Shown piece by piece: positions 43,601-55,309 of a stretch of 64,000 nt of DNA; positions within the stretch are counted from its first letter, which is position 1, and every line of letters begins with the position of its first letter. Origin of the DNA: Streptomyces lunaelactis (GTDB lineage: Bacteria > Actinomycetota > Actinomycetes > Streptomycetales > Streptomycetaceae). The notes beneath the pieces are model-generated. The model made no database searches and was not told the origin of the DNA. It saw only the letters and a list, made by a program, of their open reading frames with translations. The DNA lies in the NCBI RefSeq assembly GCF_003054555.1, contig NZ_CP026304.1, positions 2,976,001 to 3,040,000 of the forward strand. The letters are read 5' to 3'. A program made the position numbers and the translations under genes.

Positions 43601-46600
43601 GTGACGAGGTTCGTACTTCTGCGGGTCGGAGCGCATCGACTGCTGCTCGCCGCCGCTCTTCTCGCCGTCCTGCTGACCGCCTCCGTGCTGTCCGCCCTCG
43701 CCGCCTTCTCCGGCTCCATCGGGGACGCGGCGCTGCGCCACACCCTGCGCACCCGTGACGCCGCCTCCGTCGCGCTCACCGTCACCACCGGTCACGTCCC
43801 CTCGGACAAGCGGGAGTCGGCGGACCGGGCGGCCGAACGCGGCGCGCGCCGGACCTTCGACGGACTGCCGGTGACCGTACGGAAGCTGGAGAGCTCGGGT
43901 CCGTACGCCCTCCCCCGGACACTCCAGCCGCCCGCCGCGCGCGCGGGCTATCCGGATCTCACCCACATCGCCGTGCTGGACCGTTCCCGGATACGGCTCA
44001 CCCAGGGCACCTGGCCCGCCGCCGGGGGCGCGGGACCGCTGCAGGTCGCGCTGCCCGAAACGGCCGCCCAGCAGCTGAAACTGAAGCCCGGTGCCCGGCT
44101 CGCTCTCACCGACCGGCTCACCGACGATCCGCTCACCGTCACGGTCAGCGGTCTGTACCGGGCGGCCGAACCCACCGATCCGTACTGGCAGTTGGACTCG
44201 CTGAACGGACGCGGCGTACGCAAGGTCGTCTTCACCACCTACGGTCCGCTGCTCTGCGACCCCGCGGTCCTCTCCTCCGGCCGGATCCCCACGTCCCAGA
44301 CCTCGTGGCTGGCCACCGCCGACTTCCACGGCGTCGGCACCGACAGGATCGACACGCTGCGCACCGCCGCGAGCAGCGGCCCCAAGACGCTCGCCGCCGA
44401 CCCGGTGTTCGCGGGCGACGCGAGGGCCACCACCGCACTGCCCGTCGTGCTCGACCGGACCGAACGGGCGCTGCTGGTCTCCCGTTCGACGCTGATGATC
44501 GTCGCCGTACAGCTGGTGCTGCTCGCCGCGTACGCGCTGCTGCTGGTGTCCCGGCTGCTCAGTACGGAACGGGCCGGGGAGACCGATCTGCTGCGCGCCC
44601 GAGGCGGTTCACGCCGGCGGATCGCTTCCCTCGCCGCGATCGAGGCTTTGCTGCTGGCCGTGCCCGCCGCCGTGTGCGCGCCGCTGCTGTCCGGTCCGCT
44701 CACCGGGCTGCTGGCGGACCGGAGTTCACTCGGTGACATCGGTGTCGGTCTCGGCGGCTCGCCCACCGGCTCGGTGTGGCTGGTGGGCGCCGCGGTCGCG
44801 CTCGCCTGTGCCGCCGCTGTCGTGGCGCCCGCGCTCGCCTCGGCCGGTGCCCCACGCTTCCGCCGGGGCCGGGCCGCGGCACTGCCCGCGCCGGTGCGCG
44901 CGGGCGCCGACGTCGGGCTGCTGGTGGTCGCCGCGGTGGCGTACTGGCAGCTGGACCGGCAGACCAGGGCGTCCGGCGCCGGTGCGCTCAGCGGGGACCG
45001 CGAAGGGGATCTGGGCATCGATCCGCTGCTGGTGGCGGCGCCGGCGCTGGCGCTGCTCGCCGGGACGGTACTGACGCTGCGGCTGCTGCCGCCCGCGGCG
45101 CGGCTCGCCGAACGGCGTGCTGCGGGCGGGCGCGGGCTGTCCGCCGCCCTCGCGGGCTGGCAGTTCAGCCGCCGGCCGCTGCGCGGCGCGGGCCCGGTGC
45201 TGCTGCTCGTACTCGCCGTGGCGATGGGCATGCTGGCCATCGGGCAGAGCGCGTCCTGGGAACGGTCGCAGGACGACCAGGCGGACTTCAGGACCGGGGC
45301 CGCGGTCCGCATGATCGGCACCGACATCAGCGAGCCCGGCCGGGCGGGGGTCTTCGCGGCGCTGCCGGGCGTACGCGACGCGGCCCCGGTCCACCGCGGC
45401 ACGATGGAACTGTCCGGCGGGCGGACGGCGACCGTACTCGCGGTGGACACCGCCCATGCCGGCGAACGGCTGCTGCTGCGCGACGATCTGAGCGACGAGC
45501 CGACGCGCAAGGTGCTCGGGGCCATCACGCCGCCGAAGACCGGTCGGCCGGGGCTGCTGTTGCCCGACTCCGCCCGACGGCTGGGGCTCGATCTGCGGCT
45601 GCGGGCCGAGGGTACGGCGGACAGCACGTCCCCGTCGGGCACGGCACCCAAGGTCACGGCGGTGCTGGAGGACCGTTACGGGCTCTCCTACCGGATCGTC
45701 CTCGGCGAACTGCCTGCCGACGGCCGCGGCAGACTCCTCACCCTGGACCTCGCCGCCGCGGGCGGGGGACGCGGCACTCCGGCCGGTCCGCTCGCCCTGA
45801 CGGCCATCCGGCTGGACACCCAACAGCCCGTCAAGAGCGCCGAGTCGCACCGCCTCAGCGTCGGTGGGCTGCGGTCCTTCGACGAGCGCGGCGCCGAGCA
45901 GCCAGTGGCCGTGCCCGCCGGGTTCGGCTGGCAGGGAGAGCTCGTCACGACCGGCACCGAGCCGGAAGTCGGGCCCGTCGGTCTCTCGCCCGCCGCCTCC
46001 GCCCGTACGCCGCTGTCCGTCGGATACGACACCGGGGCGGGCCTCGCCGACCCGGACGGGTCCCGGTCGGCGGTCGACATCAGCGTCCGGGTCACCGCGA
46101 AGCTTCCGAGGGCCCCCGAGCCGACCGCCGTGGCGACGGACGGGTTTCTGCGGGCGGCCGGGGCGAAGACCGGGGACCGCATCGTGGTCACGCTGGCGGG
46201 GGAGTCGCTCGACGTACGGATCGTGAAGGCGGTACGGGCGATACCGGCCACCGGCGCCGAGACGCCCGGGGCGTCGTCGAACGCGACGGGCGACGCGCTG
46301 CTGCTCGATCTGCGCGCCGTCAATCAGGTCCTCGCCCATCGCGCAGGGGCCGCGGTCACCCCCAACGAGTGGCTGATCAGCGCCGATCCGGGCCGGGCGG
46401 GTGAGGTCGCGGCCGCCCTGCGCGCCCGCCCCGACGTCGACCCGGCGCAGGTGCTGGTGCGCGACGAGGCCGCCGACGAGCTGCTGAGCGATCCGCTGGG
46501 CAGCGGATCGCAGTCCGCGCTGACGGCCGTGGCGGTGGCCGCCGCGGCGCTGGCGGCGGTCGGCTTCGCGGTGAGCGCGGCCGGGTCGCTGCGTGAACGG

Positions 46601-46927
46601 ACGGCGGAGTTCGCCGTGCTGCGGGCGCTGGGCGCACCGCGCCGGCGCCTCGCCCGGCTGATCGCCGCCGAGCAGGGGCTGCTCGTGGGCATCGGACTGC
46701 TCGTCGGCCTGGCACTCGGAGCCGTACTCACCCGGGCCGTCGTGCCGCTCGTCGTCCTGACAGGTCAGGCCGCGCGGCCGGTGCCGCCGGTGCTGGTGGA
46801 GCTGCCGGCCGGGCAGGTCGCCGCGCTGCTCGCCGGGGTGGCGGCGCTGCCGCTGCTGACCGTCGCGGCCATCGCGCTGCGGCGCGCGGATCCGGCGGTC
46901 GGTCTGCGCCACCAGGGAGACAACTGA
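43601..46927 (+). CDS. FtsX-like ABC transporter permease (first of pair)
   Basis: A 1108-residue permease of the MacB/FtsX type with an N-terminal helix (LLLAAALLAVLLTASVLSAL), a large extracytoplasmic domain, a central group of helices (about 290-480), a second extracytoplasmic domain and a C-terminal FtsX core (about 965-1100, including the VLRALGAPRRRLARLIAAEQ coupling motif). Such exporters usually move lipoproteins, peptides or drugs, or transmit signals. GTG 43601 has GGGGGAC before it. The next permease starts 1 base after its stop. Confidence 0.9.
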   Translation: MTRFVLLRVGAHRLLLAAALLAVLLTASVLSALAAFSGSIGDAALRHTLRTRDAASVALTVTTGHVPSDKRESADRAAERGARRTFDGLPVTVRKLESSGPYALPRTLQPPAARAGYPDLTHIAVLDRSRIRLTQGTWPAAGGAGPLQVALPETAAQQLKLKPGARLALTDRLTDDPLTVTVSGLYRAAEPTDPYWQLDSLNGRGVRKVVFTTYGPLLCDPAVLSSGRIPTSQTSWLATADFHGVGTDRIDTLRTAASSGPKTLAADPVFAGDARATTALPVVLDRTERALLVSRSTLMIVAVQLVLLAAYALLLVSRLLSTERAGETDLLRARGGSRRRIASLAAIEALLLAVPAAVCAPLLSGPLTGLLADRSSLGDIGVGLGGSPTGSVWLVGAAVALACAAAVVAPALASAGAPRFRRGRAAALPAPVRAGADVGLLVVAAVAYWQLDRQTRASGAGALSGDREGDLGIDPLLVAAPALALLAGTVLTLRLLPPAARLAERRAAGGRGLSAALAGWQFSRRPLRGAGPVLLLVLAVAMGMLAIGQSASWERSQDDQADFRTGAAVRMIGTDISEPGRAGVFAALPGVRDAAPVHRGTMELSGGRTATVLAVDTAHAGERLLLRDDLSDEPTRKVLGAITPPKTGRPGLLLPDSARRLGLDLRLRAEGTADSTSPSGTAPKVTAVLEDRYGLSYRIVLGELPADGRGRLLTLDLAAAGGGRGTPAGPLALTAIRLDTQQPVKSAESHRLSVGGLRSFDERGAEQPVAVPAGFGWQGELVTTGTEPEVGPVGLSPAASARTPLSVGYDTGAGLADPDGSRSAVDISVRVTAKLPRAPEPTAVATDGFLRAAGAKTGDRIVVTLAGESLDVRIVKAVRAIPATGAETPGASSNATGDALLLDLRAVNQVLAHRAGAAVTPNEWLISADPGRAGEVAAALRARPDVDPAQVLVRDEAADELLSDPLGSGSQSALTAVAVAAAALAAVGFAVSAAGSLRERTAEFAVLRALGAPRRRLARLIAAEQGLLVGIGLLVGLALGAVLTRAVVPLVVLTGQAARPVPPVLVELPAGQVAALLAGVAALPLLTVAAIALRRADPAVGLRHQGDN

Positions 46928-46928
46928 C

Positions 46929-49700
46929 ATGCGCTCGCGAACCGTTGCCGCCGTTGCTCCCTGGGTACGTACCCGGCTGCGTACCGCTCCCGGTACGGCC
47001 TGCGCGCTGGCGCTGCTGGTGGCGCTGACCGCATTCCTCGCCGCTCTCTTCCCGCGCGGAGTCGAGGCGTACGAGACGGCCGGGCTGCGTCATGACATCC
47101 GCAGCGCCGCCGCGCGCAGCAGCGTGCTGGAGGTGACGGGCCCGCCGCCGGGGCTCGAGAAACCGCAGTCGGCCCGCGAGAAGCAGATGCGCGCCGACTC
47201 GCTGACCTCGTCCTACCGGGGCATGCTGGAGCGGCTGCCGGAGCCGGTGCGGGCCGACACCGCCGAGTCCTCGTACGGGGTGCGGACCACCGTGGCGGTG
47301 GCGGTGGACGATCCCTGGTTGGCGCGGCCGACCCGCGGGCTGCCGCCGAAGTTCCGGATGGCCGCGCAGGCGGAGCTGGACCGGCACGCGACGCTGCGCG
47401 CGGGCAGGCTCCCCGTGGCGCGGGAGGCGGTGACCTCGCAGACCGCGCAGGTGGAGGCGGCCGTCACGGCGCAGACCGCCGAGTCCCTGCGGATCAAGGT
47501 CGGTTCGGTGCTCCATGTGCCGGGGCAGACGCGCGGGCCGCTGGCCGTACGGATCACCGGGATCGTCGAACCGCTGCGTCCGCACGGCGGTTACTGGTCC
47601 ACCGAGCCGCTGCTGCGTACGCCCGCCCTGGAGGCCGAGCCGGGGGGTGACCCGCTGGAGCGCTACTGGCTGGCAGCGCTGCTGCTGCCCCCGGACGCGG
47701 CGCCCGTGCTGCTCGGCGTCAAGGGCGAACCGGAGTACTACTGGCGCATCGCGCCCGACCCCGGCCGGCTGACGGCGTCCGACGCGGACCCGCTCAAGGA
47801 CCGGATCGCGTCCCTCTCCGGCGGCCCCGGACTGCTGTCGCTGCGGGCTGCGGCCGGCACCAACGCCGCGTTCCGTACCGACCTGGAGACCGTCCTCGGC
47901 TCGTACGCCTCGATGCGTTCCGCGATCACGCCCGTGGTGGCGGTCGCCGCGTTCGGGATCGGGGCGGTCGTCGCGGTGGTGCTGGCGATGGCGGGCGGGC
48001 TGGTCGCCGCGCGCCGCCGGGCCGAGCTGGGGCTGCTGCGCTCGCGCGGCGGATCGCTGCGCGGCATCGGCGGACGGCTGTTCGCGGAGACGGCGGTGGT
48101 GGCGGTCCCGGCCGCGGCGCTCGGACTGCTCGCGGCCCGGCTGGCGGTGCCGGACGGCCGGCTGCTGCCCTCGCTGGCGGGCGCGGCGGCCGTGGCGCTG
48201 CCGGCCTGCGCCGCGCTGCCGGTCCGCGCGGTGGTGCTGCACCGCAGACCGCAGGCGTACGGGGGCCGCGACGATCTTGTTGAATTCCGGCCGTCGCGCC
48301 GCCGCACCGTCGCCGAACTGACCCTGTTGGTGCTGGCGGTGGGCGCGGTGACCGCGTTGCGGCGACGTGGCACGGGCAGCGGGAGTACCGACTTCCTGGT
48401 GAGCTCCGCACCGGTGCTGGTGGGGCTGATCGCGGCGCTGCTGCTGGTACGGCTCTACCCGCTGCCCCTGCGCTGGGCGTCCCGCGCGGCAGGTCGGCTG
48501 CGGGGCGCGGTCGGCTTCCTGTCCCTGGCCCGCGCGGGCCGCTCGTCGGCCACGGGAACACTGCCACTGCTGGCCGTGCTCGTCGCCCTGACGACGGCGA
48601 GCTTCGGCGGCTCGGTCCTGGCGGGCGTCTCGGGCGCCCGGGAACGGGCGGCGCTCCTGACCACCGGGGCGGACGCCAGGGTGACGGCACCGGCAACCTC
48701 GTTGGGCCTGCCGGCGGGGGCGATCGAGGCCGTGCGCGATGCGGAAGGCGTACGGGAGGTGGCTCCGGTCCACTTCGCGGACCGGGTGTCCCTGCCGAAC
48801 GGCGACCGTGACCCGGCGGAGGCGAAGGGAGTACGGCTGGTGGGGGTTGACCCGGGGGCGTACGCACGCCTGACGGAGCGGACGGGCCTCGGGGCGCTGA
48901 GGGCAGGGGAGTTGGCGTGCGCGAAACGGTGCGCCGGGCCGTTGCCCGCCGTCGCGTCCCCCGCCGTCGCCGCACGGCTCGGCAGCGGGCCCCGGCGGAT
49001 CGAGTCCCCCGCGGGCGACGTCACCGTGCGCGTCGTAGCCGTACGCGACATCACTCCCGCCGTGCCGAGCGGCGACTTCCTGCTCGTGGACAGCGCGGGT
49101 CTCAGCCGGGCCCCGGCCACCGAGCTGCTCGTCACCGGCTCCTCCGTGGACGGCGCGCGGCTGCGTGCCGCCGTCCACGCTGCGGGCAGGGACATCGCCG
49201 TCACCCTGCGGACCGAGGTGCGCGCCGCGTTCGTCGATTCGCCGATGCAGGAGGGCGCCGAGCGGATCTACGGCGCCGCCATCGCGGCCGGTGCGGGCTA
49301 TGCCGTACTGGCCCTGCTGCTCTCCGTCCTGGGGGCCGCACCGGAGCGGGCGACCCTGCTCGCCCGGCTGCGCACCATGGGGCTCACGCCTCGGCAGGGG
49401 CGGCAGTTGCTCGGGCTCGAAGCGCTTCCGCAGGCGCTGCCGGCCGCCGTCGGCGGTTCGCTGGTCGGGTGGGCGACGATCGTGCTGCTCGCACCCGGCG
49501 TCGACCTCGCGCGGCTGGCGCTGGCGGCCGCACCCGGCTTCGCCGTTGTCGACGGCGCGCCGCTGCGGGCCGACCCCTGGTCGCTGGGGCTGCCCGCGGC
49601 CGGTGTGATCGTGCTCGCGGGCGCCGTGGCGGCGGCGCAGGCGTGGTGGGCGGGCCGCCGGGGATCCGTCCATGAACTCAAGGCAGGAGACGCACGATGA
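46929..49700 (+). CDS. FtsX-like ABC transporter permease (second of pair)
   Basis: A 923-residue permease similar in layout to its neighbour: N-terminal helix (ACALALLVALTAFLAALFP), extracytoplasmic domain, central helix group with LLRSRGGSLRGIGGRLFAE coupling motif, a second extracytoplasmic domain and C-terminal helices with ARLRTMGLTPRQGRQLLG. The two probably form a heterodimer. Its stop overlaps the ATPase start (ATGA). Confidence 0.9.
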   Translation: MRSRTVAAVAPWVRTRLRTAPGTACALALLVALTAFLAALFPRGVEAYETAGLRHDIRSAAARSSVLEVTGPPPGLEKPQSAREKQMRADSLTSSYRGMLERLPEPVRADTAESSYGVRTTVAVAVDDPWLARPTRGLPPKFRMAAQAELDRHATLRAGRLPVAREAVTSQTAQVEAAVTAQTAESLRIKVGSVLHVPGQTRGPLAVRITGIVEPLRPHGGYWSTEPLLRTPALEAEPGGDPLERYWLAALLLPPDAAPVLLGVKGEPEYYWRIAPDPGRLTASDADPLKDRIASLSGGPGLLSLRAAAGTNAAFRTDLETVLGSYASMRSAITPVVAVAAFGIGAVVAVVLAMAGGLVAARRRAELGLLRSRGGSLRGIGGRLFAETAVVAVPAAALGLLAARLAVPDGRLLPSLAGAAAVALPACAALPVRAVVLHRRPQAYGGRDDLVEFRPSRRRTVAELTLLVLAVGAVTALRRRGTGSGSTDFLVSSAPVLVGLIAALLLVRLYPLPLRWASRAAGRLRGAVGFLSLARAGRSSATGTLPLLAVLVALTTASFGGSVLAGVSGARERAALLTTGADARVTAPATSLGLPAGAIEAVRDAEGVREVAPVHFADRVSLPNGDRDPAEAKGVRLVGVDPGAYARLTERTGLGALRAGELACAKRCAGPLPAVASPAVAARLGSGPRRIESPAGDVTVRVVAVRDITPAVPSGDFLLVDSAGLSRAPATELLVTGSSVDGARLRAAVHAAGRDIAVTLRTEVRAAFVDSPMQEGAERIYGAAIAAGAGYAVLALLLSVLGAAPERATLLARLRTMGLTPRQGRQLLGLEALPQALPAAVGGSLVGWATIVLLAPGVDLARLALAAAPGFAVVDGAPLRADPWSLGLPAAGVIVLAGAVAAAQAWWAGRRGSVHELKAGDAR

Positions 49701-50686
49701 CCGACACGACCCTGGCGGAGCTGGAACAGCGGGCCACGGCACACCGCGGCCGCCCCTCGTACGGGCACGACGCGCTCATCACCTGCGACCGCCTGGTCCG
49801 TATCTTCACCACCGCCGGAGTGGAGGTGCAGGCCTTGCAAGGGCTCGATCTCCTCGTCAAGGAGGGCGAGTTGATGGCTCTGGTCGGCGCGTCCGGCAGC
49901 GGCAAGTCGACCCTGATGAACATCCTCGCCGGCCTGGACGTCCCCACCGCGGGCGCCGCCAAGGTCGCGGGCCACGACCTCCTCGGCATGGACGCGAAGT
50001 CCCGCCTGCGCTACCGCCGGGACGTCGTCGGCTTCGTCCGGCAGCAGACCGCACGCAACCTCCTCCCCTATCTGACGGCCGCCCAGAACGTCGCGCTGCC
50101 CATGCAGCTGCGCGGCCGTACCAAGAAGAAGGCCGAGCGCGCCGATTCGCTGCTGTCCATGCTCGGCGTCGCCGACTGCCGCGACCGCCGCCCGCGGCAG
50201 CTGTCGGGCGGCCAGCAGCAGCGGGTCGCGATCGCCGTCGCCCTCGCCAACTCCCCCTCCGTACTCCTCGCCGACGAGCCGACCGGCGAGCTGGACTCGG
50301 CCACCGGCGAGCAGGTCTTCGCCGCCTTCCGCCGGGCCAACGAGGAGCTGGGCACGACCATCGTGATCGTCACCCACGACCAGGCGGTCGCGGGCGAGGT
50401 GCGGCGTACGGTCGCCATCCGCGACGGCCGCACCTCCTCCGAGGTGCTGCGCCGCACCGAGGTCGACGCGGCGACGGGCCAGGAGTCGGTGGTGGCACGG
50501 GAGTACGCGATGCTGGACCGGGCCGGCCGGCTCCAGCTGCCCGCCGAGTACACCGCGGCGCTGGGCATGGAGCACCGGGTGGCGCTGGAGCTGGAGCAGG
50601 ACCACATCGGGGTATGGCCGGACGACCACGCGGACAACACCTCGGGTGACGACGCGGCGAAGAGCCAGGTCCCTGACAGGGCCTAG
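49697..50686 (+). CDS. ABC transporter ATPase with AbrB-like C-terminal extension
   Basis: A 329-residue LolD/MacB-type ATPase. Walker A is GASGSGKST (about 64-72), signature LSGGQQQR (169-176), Walker B LLADEPTGELD (190-200) and switch His227. It should power the two permeases just upstream. The last 60 residues are not part of the usual fold: LDRAGRLQLPAEYTAALG followed by VALELEQDHIGVWPD (about 273-308) has the pattern of a SpoVT/AbrB swapped-hairpin domain. That could dimerise the protein or bind a partner. The ATG overlaps the permease stop. Confidence 0.92.
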   Translation: MTDTTLAELEQRATAHRGRPSYGHDALITCDRLVRIFTTAGVEVQALQGLDLLVKEGELMALVGASGSGKSTLMNILAGLDVPTAGAAKVAGHDLLGMDAKSRLRYRRDVVGFVRQQTARNLLPYLTAAQNVALPMQLRGRTKKKAERADSLLSMLGVADCRDRRPRQLSGGQQQRVAIAVALANSPSVLLADEPTGELDSATGEQVFAAFRRANEELGTTIVIVTHDQAVAGEVRRTVAIRDGRTSSEVLRRTEVDAATGQESVVAREYAMLDRAGRLQLPAEYTAALGMEHRVALELEQDHIGVWPDDHADNTSGDDAAKSQVPDRA

Positions 50687-50735
50687 GAACCGACCCGCTC
50701 GGTCACCCACGCGTGGAAGGCGGCTGGGGGATGGG

Positions 50736-51401
50736 CTAACCCGGCCGGGTGGGGGTCACACTCAGTCCGCCGAGACCATTCGTTCGTACGGCGATCGACC
50801 CGAAGGGCGTACGCAGTCTGAGCCAGGAGCCCGCGGACAGCAGCGCGACCGGGACTCCGGGACGGAGAAACCCGAGCGACTGGGCGGCGTGCACGGCACG
50901 CAGCGGCAGACCGGTGCCACCCACGGTGCGCGACCAGATATCCCGCCCGATCCGGTCCCGCTCGGCGCGGGTGCGGCGCTCGGCGGGCAACTGCTCATCG
51001 CGGGTACGGAATTCGGCGACGGCGGCGGCGACCGCGCCGCGCATCGCGGTCTCCTCGGGGAGCCCGGACAGCTCCCGCCAACCGCCGCGCGGCGGCAGCA
51101 GACCGGCCCACGGCGGGCCGGTGACAGCGGCGGGGACGGTGAACCCGGCACCTTCGAGGGATTCAAGGAGCTCACCCGCGGAGACGGTGACATCCAGCTC
51201 GACGGGGTCGCCGAGCCGTGCCGTACGGATCGCGAGCACCTCGAAGGACGGCGGCCGCCCGAAGACAGCGAGCGCGCCACCCCAGGCCTGAAGCCTGACC
51301 GCGGCGGCGCGGTCGTAGTGGATCAGCCGGGCGAGGAAGGCGGCGAGATCCTCCGCCTCCCTCGCGTCGGCGAAGTGCAGACTGCGCACGGGCACGGTCA
51401 T
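50736..51401 (-). CDS. Hypothetical protein, actinobacterial
   Basis: A 221-residue protein with no domain I recognise. The N-terminal part (VRSLHFADAREAEDLAAFL) looks helical; the middle has mixed alpha/beta (LAVFGRPPSFEVLAIR, PVELDVTVSAGELLESL). No signal or membrane segment. Its ATG overlaps the thioesterase stop (ATGA), so the pair is cotranscribed. Confidence 0.75.
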   Translation of the reverse strand: MTVPVRSLHFADAREAEDLAAFLARLIHYDRAAAVRLQAWGGALAVFGRPPSFEVLAIRTARLGDPVELDVTVSAGELLESLEGAGFTVPAAVTGPPWAGLLPPRGGWRELSGLPEETAMRGAVAAAVAEFRTRDEQLPAERRTRAERDRIGRDIWSRTVGGTGLPLRAVHAAQSLGFLRPGVPVALLSAGSWLRLRTPFGSIAVRTNGLGGLSVTPTRPG

Positions 51402-51841
51402 GCTGCGAGAGCACCCTCGCCGGCGTCGTCCAGGAACTCCTGGAGGAAGGACTTCTCCTCCGCGCTGATCCGGCGCGGACGCTCGGCGCTCAGGTCGTAG
51501 GGCACGACGATCGTCGAGGCCCGCACATAGACCTGCGAAGAGGGGCCTTCGACGTCCTTGACCTCGTACGCGATGGTCAGCGACGCCGCGCCTATCTTCG
51601 TCACCCACGACTCGATGATCACCGGCTCGTGCCGGTGGACCAGCGGCCGCTTGTAGTCGATCTCGTGCCGGGCCACGACGGACCCGCCGGCGAACGACGG
51701 GGAGCCGTCCCCCGGCGCCAGCCGGAACATGAAGTCGATGCGCGCCTCTTCCAGATACCTCAGGAAGACGACGTTGTTGACATGCCCGAAGGCGTCCATG
51801 TCCGACCAGCGGAGGGGGCAGCGGTAGATGTGGCGGGCCAT
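51398..51841 (-). CDS. Acyl-CoA thioesterase (4HBT hotdog fold)
   Basis: A 147-residue hotdog protein of the YbgC/4HBT type. The signature is RWSDMDAFGHVNNVVFLRYLEEARIDF (quoted in part: DMDAFGHVNN, catalytic Asp and GHVNN). It probably hydrolyses acyl-CoA or acyl-ACP thioesters. It lies 7 bases after ettA on the same strand. Confidence 0.9.
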   Translation of the reverse strand: MARHIYRCPLRWSDMDAFGHVNNVVFLRYLEEARIDFMFRLAPGDGSPSFAGGSVVARHEIDYKRPLVHRHEPVIIESWVTKIGAASLTIAYEVKDVEGPSSQVYVRASTIVVPYDLSAERPRRISAEEKSFLQEFLDDAGEGALAA

Positions 51842-51848
51842 GTGCGAC

Positions 51849-53513
<1,665 letters not shown>

Positions 53514-53645
53514 GAGAAACCGTCCGGCCAGAAGTGGGTGGGCAGAGATACACCCCATCTTGCCAGTCGTCCATACCCCGATGGAAACCAGCTGTCCACG
53601 CCTCGGGCGCACCGGCCCTTTCAGGACATGGCCCGTGACGCCGGC

Positions 53646-53675
53646 GGCCCCGGTGCGCGAGTGCGTACCGGGGCC
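53646..53675 (-). terminator. Hairpin downstream of the surface-protein gene
   Basis: A 13-bp stem (53646-53658 with 53663-53675, one G-T pair) with a 4-nt loop. It lies 55 bases past the stop of the minus-strand gene at 53730 and upstream of ettA. Between them a 13-bp direct repeat (TGCCTGCTTACTC) occurs at 53705 and 53723. Confidence 0.7.
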
Positions 53676-53729
53676 GTCGTCAGCGCAGCGTCACGTTGCG
53701 CTCATGCCTGCTTACTCTGCTCTGCCTGC

Positions 53730-55148
53730 TTACTCCGCGGCGCCCGCCGTCTTCTTCCGGCGGAGGAAGAAGACCGCGCCGCCGCCGATCACGACCAGCG
53801 CGATGGCGATGCCCGCGATCATCGGGGTGGCGCTGGAGCCACCGGTCTCGGCGAGGTCGCCCTCGGGACCCGAGGAGGTGCCGCCGGCCGAGGCCGGGCT
53901 GGGCTGGGACGAGGGGGTGTCCGTGCCCGGGGCCGGGGTGCCGGTGGTCTTGCAGTCCAGCACGCCCTTGAAGTTCTTCTTGAACCCGTCGGGCCCGGTG
54001 ATGGTGAAGTCGTACGCCTGGTCCTCGGCGACCGGGATGGTGACGGTCTTGGACTCGCCGGCCGGGATGGAGTGCCCCAGGCCCGCCAGCTCGAAGGTGA
54101 ACGGAGCGTCGCCCTTGTTGGTGGCGGTGATGTCGACGCCGCCCTTGGCGCAGTTCTTCTTGGCCGAGACCGCCGGTATCGCGCCCGCCTTGGCCCAGGT
54201 GGCGGTGGCGTTCGCCGAGACCGTGGACTCGCTGGAGCCGGCCAGGATCTGGGTCTGGCTCTTGGTCACCCCGGCGAACGCGCGGCCCACCGGCACGGAG
54301 GTGGTGGCCTGTGTGCTCAGCGTGGCCGAACCGTCGGCGGCGCCGGCCGGGACGTCGAAGTACAGCTGGCTGCCGTTGGCCGCGGAGGTGACGGGCTTGC
54401 CGGCCGCATCGGTGATCTTGATGCCGCTGGCGGCGGCGTCGGCCGGCGGGGTCACCGTGACCTGGCCGGCGTCGGTGCGGACCGTGACGGGGCCGAGCCG
54501 GCCGCCCGCCTTGCCGGAGACCGCGTTCGGCTCCAGGCTGAGCGAGGCCTTGGGCTCCTCGACGTCCTGGGCGCTCTTCTGCAGCCAGTCCGCGAGCTTC
54601 TCAGCCTCCGGGTCGAGTGCGTCCACCTCGGCGTTGTCCGAGTAGCGCCAGATGGCCACCTGGGTGCCGGCCGCCGCGGTCCTCTCGGAGAGGGGCCCGG
54701 TGCCCGCGTCCTTGGCCAGCGCCGCCAGGTCGTCGACCTGGGGGTAGGAGTGCTGCAGGATCCAGCGGATCTTGCCCGCGTCCTTGTTGCCGCCCAGCGA
54801 CGTCTGGTTCCAGGGGGTCTCCAGGTACTTCGCCTGGTCCTGGGTCGGGTTGTTGATGTCGATGCAGTACGTCTTCAGCCGTCCGCCGCCGTCGACGGTC
54901 ATCTCGAACACCCCGGCGGGGATTTCGTGATTCTTGCCGTTCGTGTGAAGCACGGCCCGGTCGTACGTCTTCAGCCCGTCGAGAGTGGCGACCGCGCCAC
55001 CCTGGTGCTGAACGCCGTCGTCGGCGGTGGCCGGACCCGCGCCGGCTATGACGCCGGTCGCGAGGAGGCCCGACATCACAGCCGCGGCAGTAAGGCGACG
55101 AGCCGCGCCCCGCCTGCGTACAGATGACGCAGAGAAAACAGCAAACAC
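53730..55148 (-). CDS. Thioester-domain surface protein with LAETG sorting signal
   Basis: A 472-residue cell-wall protein. Signal peptide (about 1-42), then a Cys-Gln thioester domain: Cys95 in TYCIDI and Gln163 in GTQVAIWRYSD, which should form an internal thioester able to bond covalently to surfaces. A middle region of beta domains follows (about 200-400). The C-terminus is a sortase signal: LAETG (432-436), a hydrophobic helix and RRKK. LAxTG fits class E sortase. GTG 55148 has GGAGGGG upstream. The stop is TAA, rare in this genome. Confidence 0.92.
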   Translation of the reverse strand: MFAVFSASSVRRRGAARRLTAAAVMSGLLATGVIAGAGPATADDGVQHQGGAVATLDGLKTYDRAVLHTNGKNHEIPAGVFEMTVDGGGRLKTYCIDINNPTQDQAKYLETPWNQTSLGGNKDAGKIRWILQHSYPQVDDLAALAKDAGTGPLSERTAAAGTQVAIWRYSDNAEVDALDPEAEKLADWLQKSAQDVEEPKASLSLEPNAVSGKAGGRLGPVTVRTDAGQVTVTPPADAAASGIKITDAAGKPVTSAANGSQLYFDVPAGAADGSATLSTQATTSVPVGRAFAGVTKSQTQILAGSSESTVSANATATWAKAGAIPAVSAKKNCAKGGVDITATNKGDAPFTFELAGLGHSIPAGESKTVTIPVAEDQAYDFTITGPDGFKKNFKGVLDCKTTGTPAPGTDTPSSQPSPASAGGTSSGPEGDLAETGGSSATPMIAGIAIALVVIGGGAVFFLRRKKTAGAAE

Positions 55149-55309
55149 AGAATTCCCCTCCGAACGAGGCCCTTTTCGCGGGTGACGCGGTTGGTTCGCG
55201 TGTGACGCGTGCGGGGAGTGCCTCGTATGCAGACTCAAGTGCCCCGTGAGTACGCCGAAATCCTAGGGATGCCGCGCACCCCAGTCCCCCGTCCTACCGT
55301 CTGACAACC

